A stretch of 64,000 bases of DNA from Larix kaempferi. Its lineage: Eukaryota > Streptophyta > Pinopsida > Pinales > Pinaceae. The notes below the pieces were generated by a model, which was not told the origin of the DNA, made no database searches, and worked only from the letters and a program-made list of their open reading frames with translations. The stretch is from positions 5,224,001-5,288,000 of the forward strand of contig BSBM01000007.1 of NCBI GenBank assembly GCA_027924585.1, in the 5' to 3' direction. Shown here piece by piece: positions 34,382-45,859 of this stretch (position 1 is the stretch's first letter; every line of letters starts with the position of its first letter). A program made the translations under genes and the position numbers.

Positions 34382-35672
34382 TGTTAAAAGCATTTAATGT
34401 TGTGTGATTTATTATTAACCATGATCACCAGTTGCTATTAAGTCTCCTTTAGAGATTGATCACCTCTAAAGTGAATTACTTTAGCATATGATCATTTGGT
34501 CCGGAATAATATAATATGATCACGGCATCCAATAATTATTCTTAGTATAATGTAATGTGATGGATAATTAAAGTTAACACATATTGACCATGCAGTAAGA
34601 GATAAAGAAATAAAAGATAAATCATAGAGATCAAGAGAATTTGAAATTGCCCATGCAGACACTTCAGCTAATTACAGAGAACTCGAATTGTTAAAGCTTC
34701 AGTTATAAAGCTTCAAAGTATCAATGTATGCCTCAATCAATGCTTCAGTTAAAGCATCAGTTAAAGATATGCCTCAATTACCTGATGAACTCACAGTGGT
34801 CACTTCAAATAAGCCAATCAGCATGATTTCAGTTAATTAAGTGTTAAATAAGAAGGACTAGTTAACTAAAGTGTTTTCGCTTTAGTTAAACTAAAAGACA
34901 ACACTTTAGTAAATCAAGGAGAACTCGAATTGATCACTACATTGATGTTACCAAGAATTAGTTAAAGAGATTTAACTAAGTGACAACAAAGAATATCTAG
35001 TTAACTAAATATTATTGCATGACAACACTTATGTTAAACTAAAAGATGACACATTAGTTGCAACACTTGCATGTAAACACTTAAGTTATCCACCTAACTA
35101 AGTGGGAAATATTTCAGTTAAGAGGTGAGTTCATCCTAAGTGACAGTTCAGTAGATAAGGCACTGCATGAGAAGTGGGGCACACCTCTTCATGCAAGATT
35201 GATACATCCAGTTTGAGGGCGATTTAATCATGAAGTTAGAAGATAAAAATAGAAGAGAATAATGTATAAATATGTTATATGGGACTGATGAATTCAGTGT
35301 GAAGTGGATTCTCTTCTCCTTTGAAGGCAAGGTGCTTTTCTTTGTGTGCAAGATATTATTATTGAAGGCAAGGCGCTTCCCCAATTGATCTCTCTTCTCT
35401 ATTGCTTTTGTATCTTCACCAAGAGTGTTTGGTGATCTCTTATCTTTTGAAAGCAATCTACTATGTTCTAAAAGAAAGACATTCTTTGTTATCCATTATA
35501 TTATATTGAGAAGAGTTGTTGGGGTTTTTGTTGAGTGTCATAGTTTTGAGTATTTTCCCCAGGGTATCTCTTGTGTTATGGTTGTATGAATTTTATGTGA
35601 TTGAATTGTCTCATTGCTTCAAGTTTCAGCATATAAAAGAATTAAAGATCAAATCTAAACCAAATTTCAACA
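34382..35672 (+). repeat. Copia-type LTR (5' LTR; left boundary uncertain)
   Basis: The right end, ATTTCAACA at 35672, is followed by a tRNA-Met primer-binding site, which fixes it as a 5' LTR. The left boundary is not fixed; candidates are TGTTAAAAGCATT near 34382 and TGTTAAATATG near 34099. The LTR contains a TATA box (35265-35272) and repeated words such as GAACTCGAATTG (34679, 34920) and CAGTTAAAGCATCAGTTAAA near 34745. No second LTR is recognised in the window. Confidence 0.65.
35265..35272 (+). promoter_or_regulatory. TATA box of copia LTR
   Basis: TATAAATA lies about 400 bp upstream of the LTR end, in the right place to drive element transcription from the U3/R border. Confidence 0.6.
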
Positions 35673-35684
35673 TGGTATAAGAGC
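35673..35684 (+). promoter_or_regulatory. Primer-binding site (tRNA-iMet) of copia remnant
   Basis: TGGTATAAGAGC immediately follows the LTR end. It has one mismatch to the canonical TGGTATCAGAGC. Confidence 0.88.
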
Positions 35685-35691
35685 TCAGGGC

Positions 35692-35990
35692 ATGAAGGAG
35701 CTCAGTTTTACATGCCATCTAGAGCCTACATTGATCCTAAGAAGTTGATCACAAGGTTTTAAGACTACGGCATCAATCTCTGTACAACTGGAAGATCGTC
35801 TTGAGGGAACCTCAAACTTCAACACTTGGAAGGATATGATTCTCAACATCCTAGAAGAACATGACTTGGATGGCTACGTACCCACTATGGTGGAGGATCC
35901 TACATCTAATGCAGGGCGCATCAATTTCAAGAAGAAACAAGCTAAATCCAAATAGATCATCTATGATTCTGTAAAGGACAATTCGATATC
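35692..35990 (+). pseudogene. gag: Copia Gag N-terminus, truncated
   Basis: Reading from about 35780, QLEDRLEGTSNFNTWKDMIL followed by NILEEHDLDGYVP is the N-terminal signature of Ty1/copia Gag (the F-N-W motif of the capsid domain). A TAG lies near 35955, and copia similarity ends around 35990 at sequence of another kind (36000-36297, no recognised feature). The rest of the element is absent, so it was truncated before or with the arrival of the solo LTR at 36298. Confidence 0.8.
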
Positions 35991-36297
35991 CTGTTGATGC
36001 ATGGAAAATTCCTTGCATTGATAGTGGGGATTCTCCCCAATGAATAATCCCAATTAGATCATTCACTATTTGGAATAGGAAATCCGTCTGGTTTATGGTC
36101 CATCCACCGTAGATGTATTTTAATAATTTTTACCATTTGCGGCCCGACCCACCGTTTAGGTTTATATTTAAGTTATGAATATGCAAGTGCCCTAATCTAA
36201 CCGATGCATACCTATAATTGACAGGTAGAATCCTCACAAATGATGCGTAGGTTCTTACCTCCCGTCTTATCACTTCTACCTTACCAATTAGCTAACA

Positions 36298-38884
36298 TGT
36301 AATACCCCTATTTTGACCCTTAGGGTTTATTGGCTTCAATGTAAAAATTGTATAAATGCAATGTCTGTTGCCCTAGTGTGGAGCTCAAGGCCAAGGCCCC
36401 ACTAGTGGATGTTTAGGTTTATTTGCATATGAAAGTATTTAACAGTTTGATTATCCATGTGTTTTTAATCCATGAGAGAATGCAAATGATGTACTTATTA
36501 ACTATTGCAATGAAATACCAAGAAAACTGGCTAAGGAGGCAACCAATGAGAAGGGGCCATGTTTATCCACTAGGGAGAGGTGAGGGGGTTATGGGATCGG
36601 TACCCATGCTTCCACATGTCCATTTGTGAACACATTTGACTCCCCATGCTGACATTGATGCTATTGTAAGAGGGTGGTTGAGAAAACCAGTCCATGAATT
36701 CGATTGAGTATGGGGCATCCCTACGAATCTGTATGGCAGGGTATGGCTCTGTTTTACTTTTCCCTTAAGCCACTCTACACCTGGGAATTCGCTCACCCTG
36801 ATCGCTATCCTATGGTGGACTAGCAACCCAATTCATTCACACATTGTAGAGCCCAGTCGTGAAGCAACAAGAGAAATCGTGATTCTATCTGTGTGCGAAT
36901 TTGCAGAGCTAAGAACGCACAAGAAAACCATGTGTAGGAAGCGAACCGGTTGGGATAGCCATGGATCAGACCGTGGGGATGAATTACAGATCTTGAAAAG
37001 CTTAGAGAACTCGTGAGAACACTTAGATATGTTTTGCAAAGGACTGAGTCATGGGGCAGAGCTTAGGACGTGACCCTGTGAAGAACCCAGCTTGAATAAC
37101 AAAGAAGAAGGTCAACCTAGGGTTGGATATGCTTGATAAACCCAGTGAAGGCTGAAAGTCTCATGAAAAAATAGTAGTTGAACCTTTCTATGCCCACCCT
37201 AAATAGAACTGGAGGGAAGGGGCCTTGAGGGACTGTGCAGCAGAGAAGAGGGCCTTCCTTATGTTGGGTGAGGTAGGTAATGTGGGTGCCATGTTTCCTG
37301 AGTGATATGAGATGCCTGTAGCTCTGTGGGTGAGCTCAATGGCTTAGCAGCATCCTCCTTGTTCCCTTGTATTCTTGATAAAGCAAACTGTAGTTTGTAT
37401 TAGCATTGGGATGGAACCTTGGTTGTGAGAGAGCCTAGTTATCCCTCCTTAGTGGATACACAACCTAGCTCGGGGGTGGTCTCTCAACTGAAAGAATATA
37501 GGCTGGACAGACACCTAAGGTTGGGTGGAAATTTGTCCTCACTTAGCCAGTTGCTTGGGCAGATTCATTCCAAATATAAGTGTTCCTTGTGGTGTTTAAA
37601 TGATGATATCTCATGTGTTATGTTATGCTTATTATGTTCAAGTTATTGATTGAATAATTACATGAAATTGATCATTAGGGAGCTATGTATAAGCCTGAGC
37701 ATGACGTTGAATTTGTGTCTACATGCTTCATCATTTGCATGAGTGTAATGTATTGCTAACCTTGCAGGTTGTTGATGTGTTGACTAGCTTAGTTTCATAA
37801 AATGTGTTTAGTTATGCATTGCATTCACCCTTAAGGGGGGTGGCTTCACCTCACCTGGACTTGGGGAAGGAAGTGGATAGCCCCTGTGGTGTTTTAGGAC
37901 CCCTTTGTGGGTCAGTTGAAGGGAGAAGTCATGGCAGGAGGTAGGCAGAGTTCCTTGCAGAAGGGTAAAGTCACCTAGGGAAGGTTATGGACATAATTTC
38001 AGTTGGAAAAATGGAAAGGTTAGAGTGCTCAAATGGGGTGGGGATTCCACCAGTGGATAGATATCTCCAAGAGCTTTCAAACGGTACTGACCTTGTCCAA
38101 TTTGGACTAAGGATGAGGGAGTTATATCCCATAGAAGTTTGCAGGTGAAGTGGTTGGTACAGGGGTATGTGGTTCCGACCTTCTCCATCTGCAATGTGGA
38201 TTGCGGATTGCGAAGGTTGGGTACCGACCATTGCAGGGGCGTGGTTGTACTTCCGCCTTTACGTATCCGTAAAGCGTATTGAGGATTGCGGAATTTGGAA
38301 GGGAAAATTCCATGGGATGGATGGCGCGTGGGATTTCTGACTTTTCCAATCCGCAAAGTGGATTGCAGATTGCGAAAGTCAGAAGGTCAATTTATGCGGG
38401 TTGGCGCATTGGATTTCCGCATTTTCGCATCTGCAAGTAGATTGCAGATTGCGGATTGCGGGAGGTGACTTTTCCCAGGATTAAGGAATGAGGTTTCCAT
38501 GTTCCGAAATCCGCAACACAGGTTATGGGTTGCAGAATGGCAAAGGAGTAAGGCCTTCGGGATGGGGATTGGAGGGTTCTGATTTCCGAGTTCCGCATGC
38601 GGATTACGGAACTGCAGAGTCGGACGGGTAATTCCAAGGTCGTCGATTGACTTCCGACTTCTGCATTGTGGATTACGGAAGTCGGGAGCGCGATTTTGTC
38701 GGAGAAGCAAATTTGGCAATCTGATTCCTGACTTCCGCATGCAGATTGTGGATCGCAGAATGGGGATTGCGGATCGAAGGCCATTGCGGCTGTGTGCGAA
38801 ATGGAAGGAATTTGGAGGAAAAAAATGTATCAATGGGTCTCCCATGGCCTCTGAAGGCCACCAGGGAGGACGGGGAATGTGACA
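36298..38884 (+). mobile_element. Solo LTR, 2587 bp, duplication TAACA
   Basis: It begins TGTAATACCCCTATTTTG and ends GGGGAATGTGACA. It is flanked by TAACA at 36293-36297 and 38885-38889. It is the same family as 19164-20624: both carry GAGCTCAAGGCCAAGGCC near the start and a GGTTGGGTGGAAAT block (37521 here). This copy is about 1.1 kb longer, largely because of 3' sequence including the palindromic array at 38180-38780. ORFs inside it are chance frames over that repeat. Confidence 0.93.
38180..38780. repeat. ~78-bp palindromic array inside the solo LTR, 8 units
   Basis: Units centred near 38189, 38266, 38351, 38430, 38510, 38594, 38661 and 38736 share an imperfect dyad of the form TTCCGCA...TGCGGATTGCGGAA. 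Spacings are 67-85 bp. The array is more GC-rich than its surroundings. The repeated CGCAATCCGCA words give many CpG sites, unusual in a decayed plant LTR. Confidence 0.8.
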
Positions 38885-39199
38885 TAACATTTATTCTAAT
38901 TAATTAATCTATCCTTGCAAGGAGAAAAATTTAAAGAAGAGTAATATATGAGACAACTTGTACAAATTCAATAGATAACCATTGAAATAAATCACTCACA
39001 ATCACAGCAGAAAATACACAAAGATAGCTTTGGTTAAAATTGAAATGTTGATTATTACTCTTAATTAAACAGATATTCGCATTAACTAGCAAAATCATTC
39101 ATTACAATTAGAATAATCCAATAAAGTAAGAAAGATCTCATGGCATGAAGATGAACACAGGAAGAAATAATTATGATCTGTTATCCATCACAATTCCAC

Positions 39200-39813
39200 A
39201 CAAATCCCGTGTAATATTTGTTAATTTTTTAGCATTAATTCAACATACTCTAGGATCTTTATTGAGAGAATAACATGTACATCATATCAAGCATATAAAT
39301 CGCAACAAGCAATCACATGAGACAATAGACACACAGAGTTTCCTTGGGGAAAACCATAAAGGTGAAAAACCCCAATAACTTCCTCAGAGATAGATAGAGC
39401 AATGATACAAAACCCAAGCATAAGAGATAGTCTCCTAGCAGCAGCTTCTCCTCCTCCACTAGTGCGCCACTCTCCAATGAGAGTATGAGTGAGACAGTGA
39501 ATGATCAAATAGAGTGCCTCCCGCACTCTATTTATACTTGACTTGACTTGCCTAATAACCTTTACTAGGTCGGCCTTAACTTAACCACATAACATAATGC
39601 TGACAAGGCCGACCCCCAATAGGGTGGTCTAATAACCCTTTTACCCACATGACTCATACAGGGATGACCCCATCAAGGTGGTCTAATAACCCATCAAGTA
39701 TAAGTTACGACACTTATAATATAAATGACAACACTTCTGTATAGAGGAATAATAACATCTCTATAGGAATACAATATACATAGGTGAAATACATTCCGAA
39801 GTTACAATTACAT
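39200..39813 (-). repeat. Minus-strand LTR (probable copia) with promoter
   Basis: On the minus strand the sequence starts TGTTGATGTAATTG at 39813. It is preceded by a purine tract (GCTGGGAAAAGAT, plus-strand 39815-39827), as expected for a 3' LTR. It contains a TATA box and, further on, GGTTTTTCACCTTTATGG, typical of plant copia LTR leaders. The end is not fixed; about 39200 is a guess. The region 38890-39200 below it shows no clear feature. Confidence 0.5.
39511..39536 (-). promoter_or_regulatory. TATA box with adjacent hairpin
   Basis: The minus strand reads TATAAATAG (39536-39528) followed immediately by AGAGTGC-GGGAG-GCACTCT (39529-39511), a perfect 7-bp stem with a 5-base loop overlapping the expected transcription start. 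The TATA box supports LTR promoter function; a role for the hairpin is speculative. Confidence 0.6.
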
Positions 39814-40225
39814 CAACAATCTTTTCCCAGCAAAATAGTCTCTTATCATTAGCAGAAAAATAGTTTTCATAAGAATGTCTTCAACTCCTATTACACCAAC
39901 AAAAATCCCTCCCTAATCCCTTTTATCCTCTATTTATATTACAAGAGAATTTTTGTTTACATGACCAATCATTTCACCTACCCTCCAACTCTTGGATTGC
40001 TAATTTTTTGTCATTTGTGGCTGCTCAACCAAAAATAGATAATTATTTATAAATTAAATTATTCTGCCGGTGGGTCGTCTAAACTAGAAATGTAACTATC
40101 CTACAAGTCAGTTTCATAAAAAATTACAATACACTGTTGGGGCTCCAATAATTTTAAAGAGAATTCATGAATAGATAATTATTTCCCCGCATTAATTATT
40201 CCTTTAGTGGCTACTTTAAAAACTT

Positions 40226-42410
40226 TATTCCATAAAATAAGCATTCACATATGCTTGCCCTATATGTTGTTTCAGATCCTCTTCAATAAGTGCGTCGAAT
40301 TTCTTGATGTACTCCAAGTCACCCTTTAAGTTGCCTTTCAATTATGTTAAATGCTAGTCTTTAGTGGGTAGCTCGTACATATCTTGAGCAATTGAGATAT
40401 GGCATTTCTCGTGCACCTAACATATATCTTTATAAATTCCTTCACACTTTGAAATTATATTTGGTACTTCTGCTTGTATTTTCTTGGCAGTTGTCCTGCA
40501 ACTATCTAGAAGAGCTATATCCAATTTTAGCTCAGCAATTGTTTTATTTGGCAAGTGATCAGGAAAGTTTGGATTTTTACCTTTCCAAATAATCAACTTT
40601 TTTACCTTGTTGAATGTATTTATTATTTTATGTTTTGTGGTGAGATCATTTGCAGCAATTTCCTTCATCTTATCTATCATATTTCTCATTTAATAAATCT
40701 CCTATGTCAATAATTCTTGCGAGTGACTAATTTGTTCTTTCACTTTGCAGGCATGTCCATAGAATAGTGTCATGTCCTGCTTCTGATTTTGAGCAGCTTT
40801 AACCTGCTCCATCAAAGATTCATTTTCATTCTTCCATTCGTTGACTTGAGATTGCCAATATCCCTTTTCTACAATCAAGGATTCCACCTGCTGATTTAAT
40901 TTCATTTCACTCTCTTCCAACTCATTTATCCGACAGCGAAAATCCTCTCATTCCCCTTCCATGATTATAAGTTGCACGCTCAATGAATCCTTTTCATTTT
41001 CCAACTCTTGATAGTCTAACAACATTTTTTCTTTTTCAGATTCCACGATCTCCCATTTTCTTTTCATTTCAATTCCTTTATTTCTAGCTTGCACTAAATT
41101 ATCCTTTAGCTTCAACATCTTCACTTTGCTTCATTCTAGATCATTCATCAACTTATCAACATTGTCAACGTTAGCCTGGGCAGCTGCTATATTTACTGAA
41201 GCTGTGAATATAGTATCTTTATGGGTGCCTTCTACCAAGGTGCTTTCTTGGATAGTTACTACATCTGGATGTGTACCCATTTTCAATCTTTTTCTGCTCT
41301 TCTCATAATTGTATTATGTTTAGGATCGAAGAAAATGGTGTCTAATTTTGCAACAGAGTGTTGTTTAGAGGGAGTGAAAGGTGTGAGCCCGAGCTTAGCA
41401 AATGGGAGATGTCCCCCTGTAAGTGGAACTCTTGAATCGTCAAGTGGATCTATATCCATATCTTGTAAACTTTTCTCTTCTTCTTGGGCCCTCTTATCTT
41501 CCACGGCTTTCTTGACCTTGTCTTCTTCTTCCTTTTTCTTTTCCAATTCAGCTGCTCTCTCAGATGTTTCTTGTTCTTCTTTTCTTCAAGATTCTTCTTC
41601 TTGTTCTTCTTTTCTTCATGCTTCTTCCTCTTGTTTCTTTCTTTCTGCTTCTTCTCTTTGTATTATCTCCTCTTCGTGTTTCCTTCTTTCTTCTTCGGCT
41701 TTTAAAGCTTCTTCTCTAATCCTTTGTTGCTCCGCTTCTTTTGAAGTTTCTTTAGCTTGACTAGAGCTTTCTCCGTTTTTCCGACCAAATATTTTATTTA
41801 AATCTTCCATATTGTTGGCCCTTCGATAAACTTCCTCATCCTTTAAGAAGTGATTCGTGTATTCAAAATGAATTTTACAGGATGCACAATGTTCGGTTGC
41901 TTTCTGTAATTTGTCGTTTCTAATAAACACCTTCTCTCCAAAATGGAATGCCTCCAAGTCCTTTATGAAAGCCTCTGCTCCTTTGACTTTGGTGAATTTG
42001 TATGCCCTGATGGTGAATGGTAACGGGGGGTACAAATCCTTCTTATTCTCGTTCAGAAAATGACCAACTCCGTTGACAAAGACTTGCCTCATCGCTTCCT
42101 TATGCACTACATAATCTGTGGCATATCTCGACATCAGAGAAGGAGCCTTAGATCCTCCATACATTCAAATATGTGTGCCTTCTGGCGTAAAATAGTAATA
42201 TCCATACTCACATATTACTGCCATGGCGTTCAAACAATTTGGTTCTTTGTTAAATATCAACCTATAAAGAGGCATTATAAATTCCTCGCATAGAAGCTTA
42301 TAGAAGCTTGCATATTTGTGAGCCCGCATTATTTGATAGGATGCATATTCCTCGACAATGAGCTGGAAAATTGTTCTGTCTGTTTCGTTCTGTTGTGGAT
42401 TTAATATCTA
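40226..42410 (-). pseudogene. Large coiled-coil protein pseudogene, family not recognised
   Basis: About 700 codons can be followed on the minus strand. The N-terminal ~230 residues are folded-domain-like, with AHKYASFYKLLCEEFIMPLY near 42330, MYGGSKAPSLMSRYATDYVV at 42164, and VNGVGHFLNENKKDLYPPLP. Next is a highly charged coil (EEERRKHEEEIIQREEAERK near 41690), then PLTGGHLPFAKLGLTPFTP (near 41425). A second long coil follows (SEKEKMLLDYQELENEK near 41030; MKLNQQVESLIVEKGYWQSQ near 40900). The C-terminal ~170 residues contain TIAELKLDIALLDSCRT. The end is TAA at 40226. Breaks: TGA near 42166, frame changes near 41590 and 41280, TGA near 41132 and 40951, and two stops near 40700. It could be an accessory retroelement ORF or a decayed host gene. 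Confidence 0.6.
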
Positions 42411-42419
42411 GGTTTTTCT

Positions 42420-43930
42420 CTGCTGATAAATTCTTATTATTAAAAACTTGAATGATAGGGTTCGATTTGAACACCACATTCGTGCTTTTATTTAGTTGTT
42501 TGTTCGGTTGTTTTGATTATGACTCTGTCGAAGAAGTGAGTCTAGTGAAAGTTAATACTAACAGTTTGGAGCTCGATAATGAGCTAAGATACAATTCTGT
42601 TAATTCTATTGTTCCTAAAACAATAACTAGTTTATTTATCTGTTAATAATTCCTGTGTGATGTAGTTCTGCTAGGGTTTCTGTGCAATCGTTTTGTTTGA
42701 TAGATAATGAATGGATAATCTTTAGCTAGGGTTTGTGTTTGATTTAAATAATAGATTTAAAACTGATCAAACTTGACTAGGGTTTGTACTCTGTTAAACA
42801 TAACATGACTATGGCTATCATTCTTCTGCAATATTGGTTATCAGAGTGTAAATACTGAAATTTTTGATTGTTCAAAGTTACTATTGTTCCTATTATTGTT
42901 TATTTAATTTTATATTATACAGAGTACAATTACTTATATGCAAACTCTGCTTATCTGTTCAACAAATATAAATAAACTAGGTTTATAACTATAACTCATA
43001 AATTATTACATAAAGTATTAATAGTTTTCTGTCTTAAATTATAAATACATTAATAGTAATAAAACAGGGATATTACCTCATACTAACAATACAGAAAATC
43101 ACAGTAACTTTTAACAATCTTACTACTGATATTCTGGGATATTCAATCTACTAACTAATTAATTACTACTCAGACATATTAACAATAGATACAACATGCA
43201 TTCATTCATCCCTAATAAACATAAAAGAATAAATGGCAGAACCTGTCTTGGTCTGTGGACAACAACAGCTATGGGAGGCTGTTCCTCCCTACCAACTCCT
43301 GGAGAGTGCTCAGACAGCACTTCCCAGGACCCCCGAGCTTGCTCTGGTCTCCCTGGTTGGAACTAGGTGCAGCAAATAATTCACTCAGCCCAAACAGCTA
43401 CAATGGAACCAAGTTACTGCAGCATTCCTCTCAAACAACTTCCTTACTGTATATTTCCCTCTTCCTCAATGGGACTCCTGAATAACATTCACCTGAATGT
43501 ATTCTCCCTCCAGAACAATTCGAACCCCCAGCTCAGTTCATTGAGTACTATTTAAAAGATTGCCTAGGTCTTTGTTGGGTTAACTGTCATTAATGAGCCA
43601 CCTGCTCAGATTCCACTTTCTTGGGGAATCATGACCCCAAATATAGGGAAGTTGCCACCTGCAACTTAGGAAGTGTTTGAGGATGCTGCCACTTGTCTTT
43701 TGCCTTTCCACCTAGTTCCATCCACCAGTTTGACCAGTAACCTCTTTTAACAGCTCTCCCATGCTGTTGTCTCCATAATTTATTTATTAATAATAAAATA
43801 TTCTGATTTACATTCCATTTCTAGTGACTCTGTTGAGTCATCAATTCCTACTTAGCATTAAATTTAACATAATGTCTCAGGGATATAATAAAATAATTAC
43901 ATAATTTTTACAAAATTGGGGTATGTGACA
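42420..43930 (-). repeat. LTR-like sequence, minus strand
   Basis: At 43930 the minus strand begins TGTCACATACCCCAATTTTG, the style of a Ty3/gypsy LTR start. The stretch to about 42420 is AT-rich and non-coding, with a more GC-rich block at 43240-43560. No paired copy, target duplication or primer-binding site is found, so this is tentative. It lies directly upstream (minus strand) of the coiled-coil pseudogene. Confidence 0.35.
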
Positions 43931-44580
43931 ATAGGGATTTGATAAATGACCAGAATCCTAATATGGTCAAAGAACTAGGATAAGAGAAACTCTGAGTTGA
44001 TGGCTACTAGTCGAATTAGGCAACTGCAACTTCGCGTTGATACTAATGGTATGAACCAAGATTGTCCATATATGAAACTTCCAATCTAAATACGACAGCC
44101 CACAATAGTCCATAAAGGATAATAGAAATTGCATAATGAATAATTGAATTGATAATAATTTACAATGTGAGTGCCATACAAATAATATCCCTAAAGGCAC
44201 TTTGGAGACCATCCATGAAAGGATGTGTCCTTTTAAATAATTTACTAATAACTATTTATGAATTTATTATTATTCATTATTTATATTGTATATAGTTAAT
44301 GTTTATTTATGTTTATAACACCAGTTGGAATCAAGCAGTCTCCTTGTGCCTTGTTCGGAAGAAAAACACCTAGTTTGAGAAATTTCGATTTCTTGAGTTA
44401 GGGGTTGAGTTAATATATCCATCTTTCATATTAGTGACATTACATTCCATGAGGTGTTTCAAATAATTTTTGGATAATAGGTGACAACTGTAATTAAATC
44501 CAAATAAGCCAGTTCCCTTGATGTGTTAAGAAAATACACCAAATATGTTACATAAACCCATCTGAAGAATCTGGCATGCC
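43931..44580. other. Unclassified sequence
   Basis: AT-rich, with no protein family or repeat structure recognised. Confidence 0.5.
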
Positions 44581-44586
44581 AACTTG

Positions 44587-44805
44587 AGTGGCTGAGTGTT
44601 GTGAATTACAAGTTGGATGTCCCAAGGTCAAGTCCCTATGCTAGTTTCCTTTGTGAAGTTCTTGATATTGGGGGCCTCACTAGATGTCCCTACTAGGTTA
44701 AGTGCACTAAGTCTACACTGCCCACTTTACACTAGGTACTATCCTCAAAATGAGGAGAAGTACCCAGGGATATATATTCCAAGGGAGAAAAAAAACAAAA
44801 TAAAT
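44587..44805 (+). mobile_element. tRNA-derived SINE candidate
   Basis: GAGTGGCTGAGTGTTGTG resembles a pol III A box (TGGCNNAGTGG). CAAGGTCAAGTCCC, about 40 bp on, resembles a B box (GGTTCAANTCC). A body of about 130 bp follows, ending in an A-rich tail (GGGAGAAAAAAAACAAAATA). No target duplication is evident. Confidence 0.5.
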
Positions 44806-44837
44806 CCATGAGAAGGTAACAAAGAAAATTGGGAACC

Positions 44838-44975
44838 ATTTGGTAAGCTTAATCCATATTGGATTGGAATATCAATGTCCAACCTCTGTTGATTTGCAAG
44901 AGACCTTATAAGAATCCTTCCAGTGGGAGTAGTGTCAAAGAAAGATAAGGGAGCTTGAAAGATATTTTCCAACAT
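44838..44975 (-). pseudogene. ABCC (MRP-type) transporter exon fragment
   Basis: The minus strand encodes MLENIFQAPLSFFDTTPTGR followed by ILIRSLANQQRLDIDIPIQYG. The pattern IF-APMSFFD-TP-GRIL-R---DQ---D-DIP is a hallmark of the second transmembrane domain of ABC subfamily C transporters, which export glutathione conjugates and other organic anions across plant membranes. Only about 40 residues match. The sequence then runs into LSLPNGSQ, probably an intron or junk. A similar size to a single exon suggests either an exon of a decayed gene or a captured fragment. No other ABCC exon is recognised nearby. Confidence 0.75.
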
Positions 44976-45405
44976 ATATATTATGATAAAATCAATGTAT
45001 TATTCTAAATATAGAAATAAAAACTAGTACAGATCACATGAAAATGAAAAGGAACCAATTCCAATTGTTAAATATGAATAAACACCACTAAACCTTCTCA
45101 AGTTTATACATGTTCATTGTAATGTGAGCAAAGCTAGTCAAAAGTCACTCAATATTTGAAATTCTTACCAACACGATTGAATGAATGATAAAACAACTAT
45201 ATGACGCCCCTAGAACAAATTATCCAACATGTATAGTAAATAGACATATTTACATGTCCAATAACTCTCTCTTCTTCATTGATTATGTTAGAAGCACAAA
45301 TTCGTGCATCAAATTCATTCTCCACAATTAAGTATTTTGCATAAGTTATTGTATCACAAAAAAATATAGCTCACCATCTAATTTACTTAAACTTTTCACA
45401 CTATG

Positions 45406-45789
45406 TCACGGATAATTTGCCATTTGATTGAATGATGGGTCCATAGCTATATGTTTTTCCAACTCCTTCATGCTTGGATCAAAGGGACGGAGAGATTCGT
45501 TGAAAGGGCATATCCTCATAGCATTAACCCACACTTTCACTTCTCTCTTCGTTGTCCACAAATGAATTCGATACATTAGTATATTGGTGAATAAATCAAT
45601 CCATCTACAAGTTAGAATTATCTTAGATAGTTCCCAACCTATAATTAAACAATATAAAATAATGAAAACATTCACTTGCAACCAAGAAAGTTGTGGAGAA
45701 TTTTTGAAGGTAAATGGAAGACAATGAATGAAGCAAAAAACTAACCTAGGGCATTTAAAAATAAAAGGATTAGTGATCTTAGCATGCAT
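45406..45789 (-). other. Unassigned reading frame
   Basis: A 127-codon frame ends REVKVWVNAMRICPFNESLR followed by PFDPSMKELEKHIAMDPSF. The last 45 residues have protein-like composition and may be an exon with an upstream intron; the first part is hydrophobic and AT-driven. I do not recognise the family. It is about 430 bp from the ABCC fragment on the same strand, but I see no reason to join them. Confidence 0.25.
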
Positions 45790-45859
45790 GCACCCTAACT
45801 AAGTGTTTTCAATTTGGGGAACTCTGTCATTGGGGAAGGAAAGAAAGAATAATGTCAAA

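Noticed and set aside
38387-38890. 167-codon minus-strand frame in the solo LTR
   Set aside because: It runs over the ~78-bp palindromic array, and its repeated residues come from the DNA repeat. It crosses the LTR end and has no domain.
36120-40095. Inverted similarity between GACCCACCGTTTAGG (36140) and the region near 40073
   Set aside because: Only about 15-20 bases match; too short to support an inverted repeat spanning the solo LTR.
41221-41760. 179-codon plus-strand frame rich in Ser and Phe
   Set aside because: It is the antisense of the charged coiled-coil region of the minus-strand pseudogene; Glu/Lys codons read backwards give Ser/Phe runs.
42835-42852. TTGGTTATCAGAGTG as a plus-strand primer-binding site
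   Set aside because: It is an imperfect match, no LTR end with CA precedes it, and the surrounding LTR-like sequence reads on the minus strand.
44860-45789. Joining the ABCC fragment and the 45406-45789 frame into one gene
   Set aside because: The second frame has no ABCC similarity, and splice sites linking them could not be identified.
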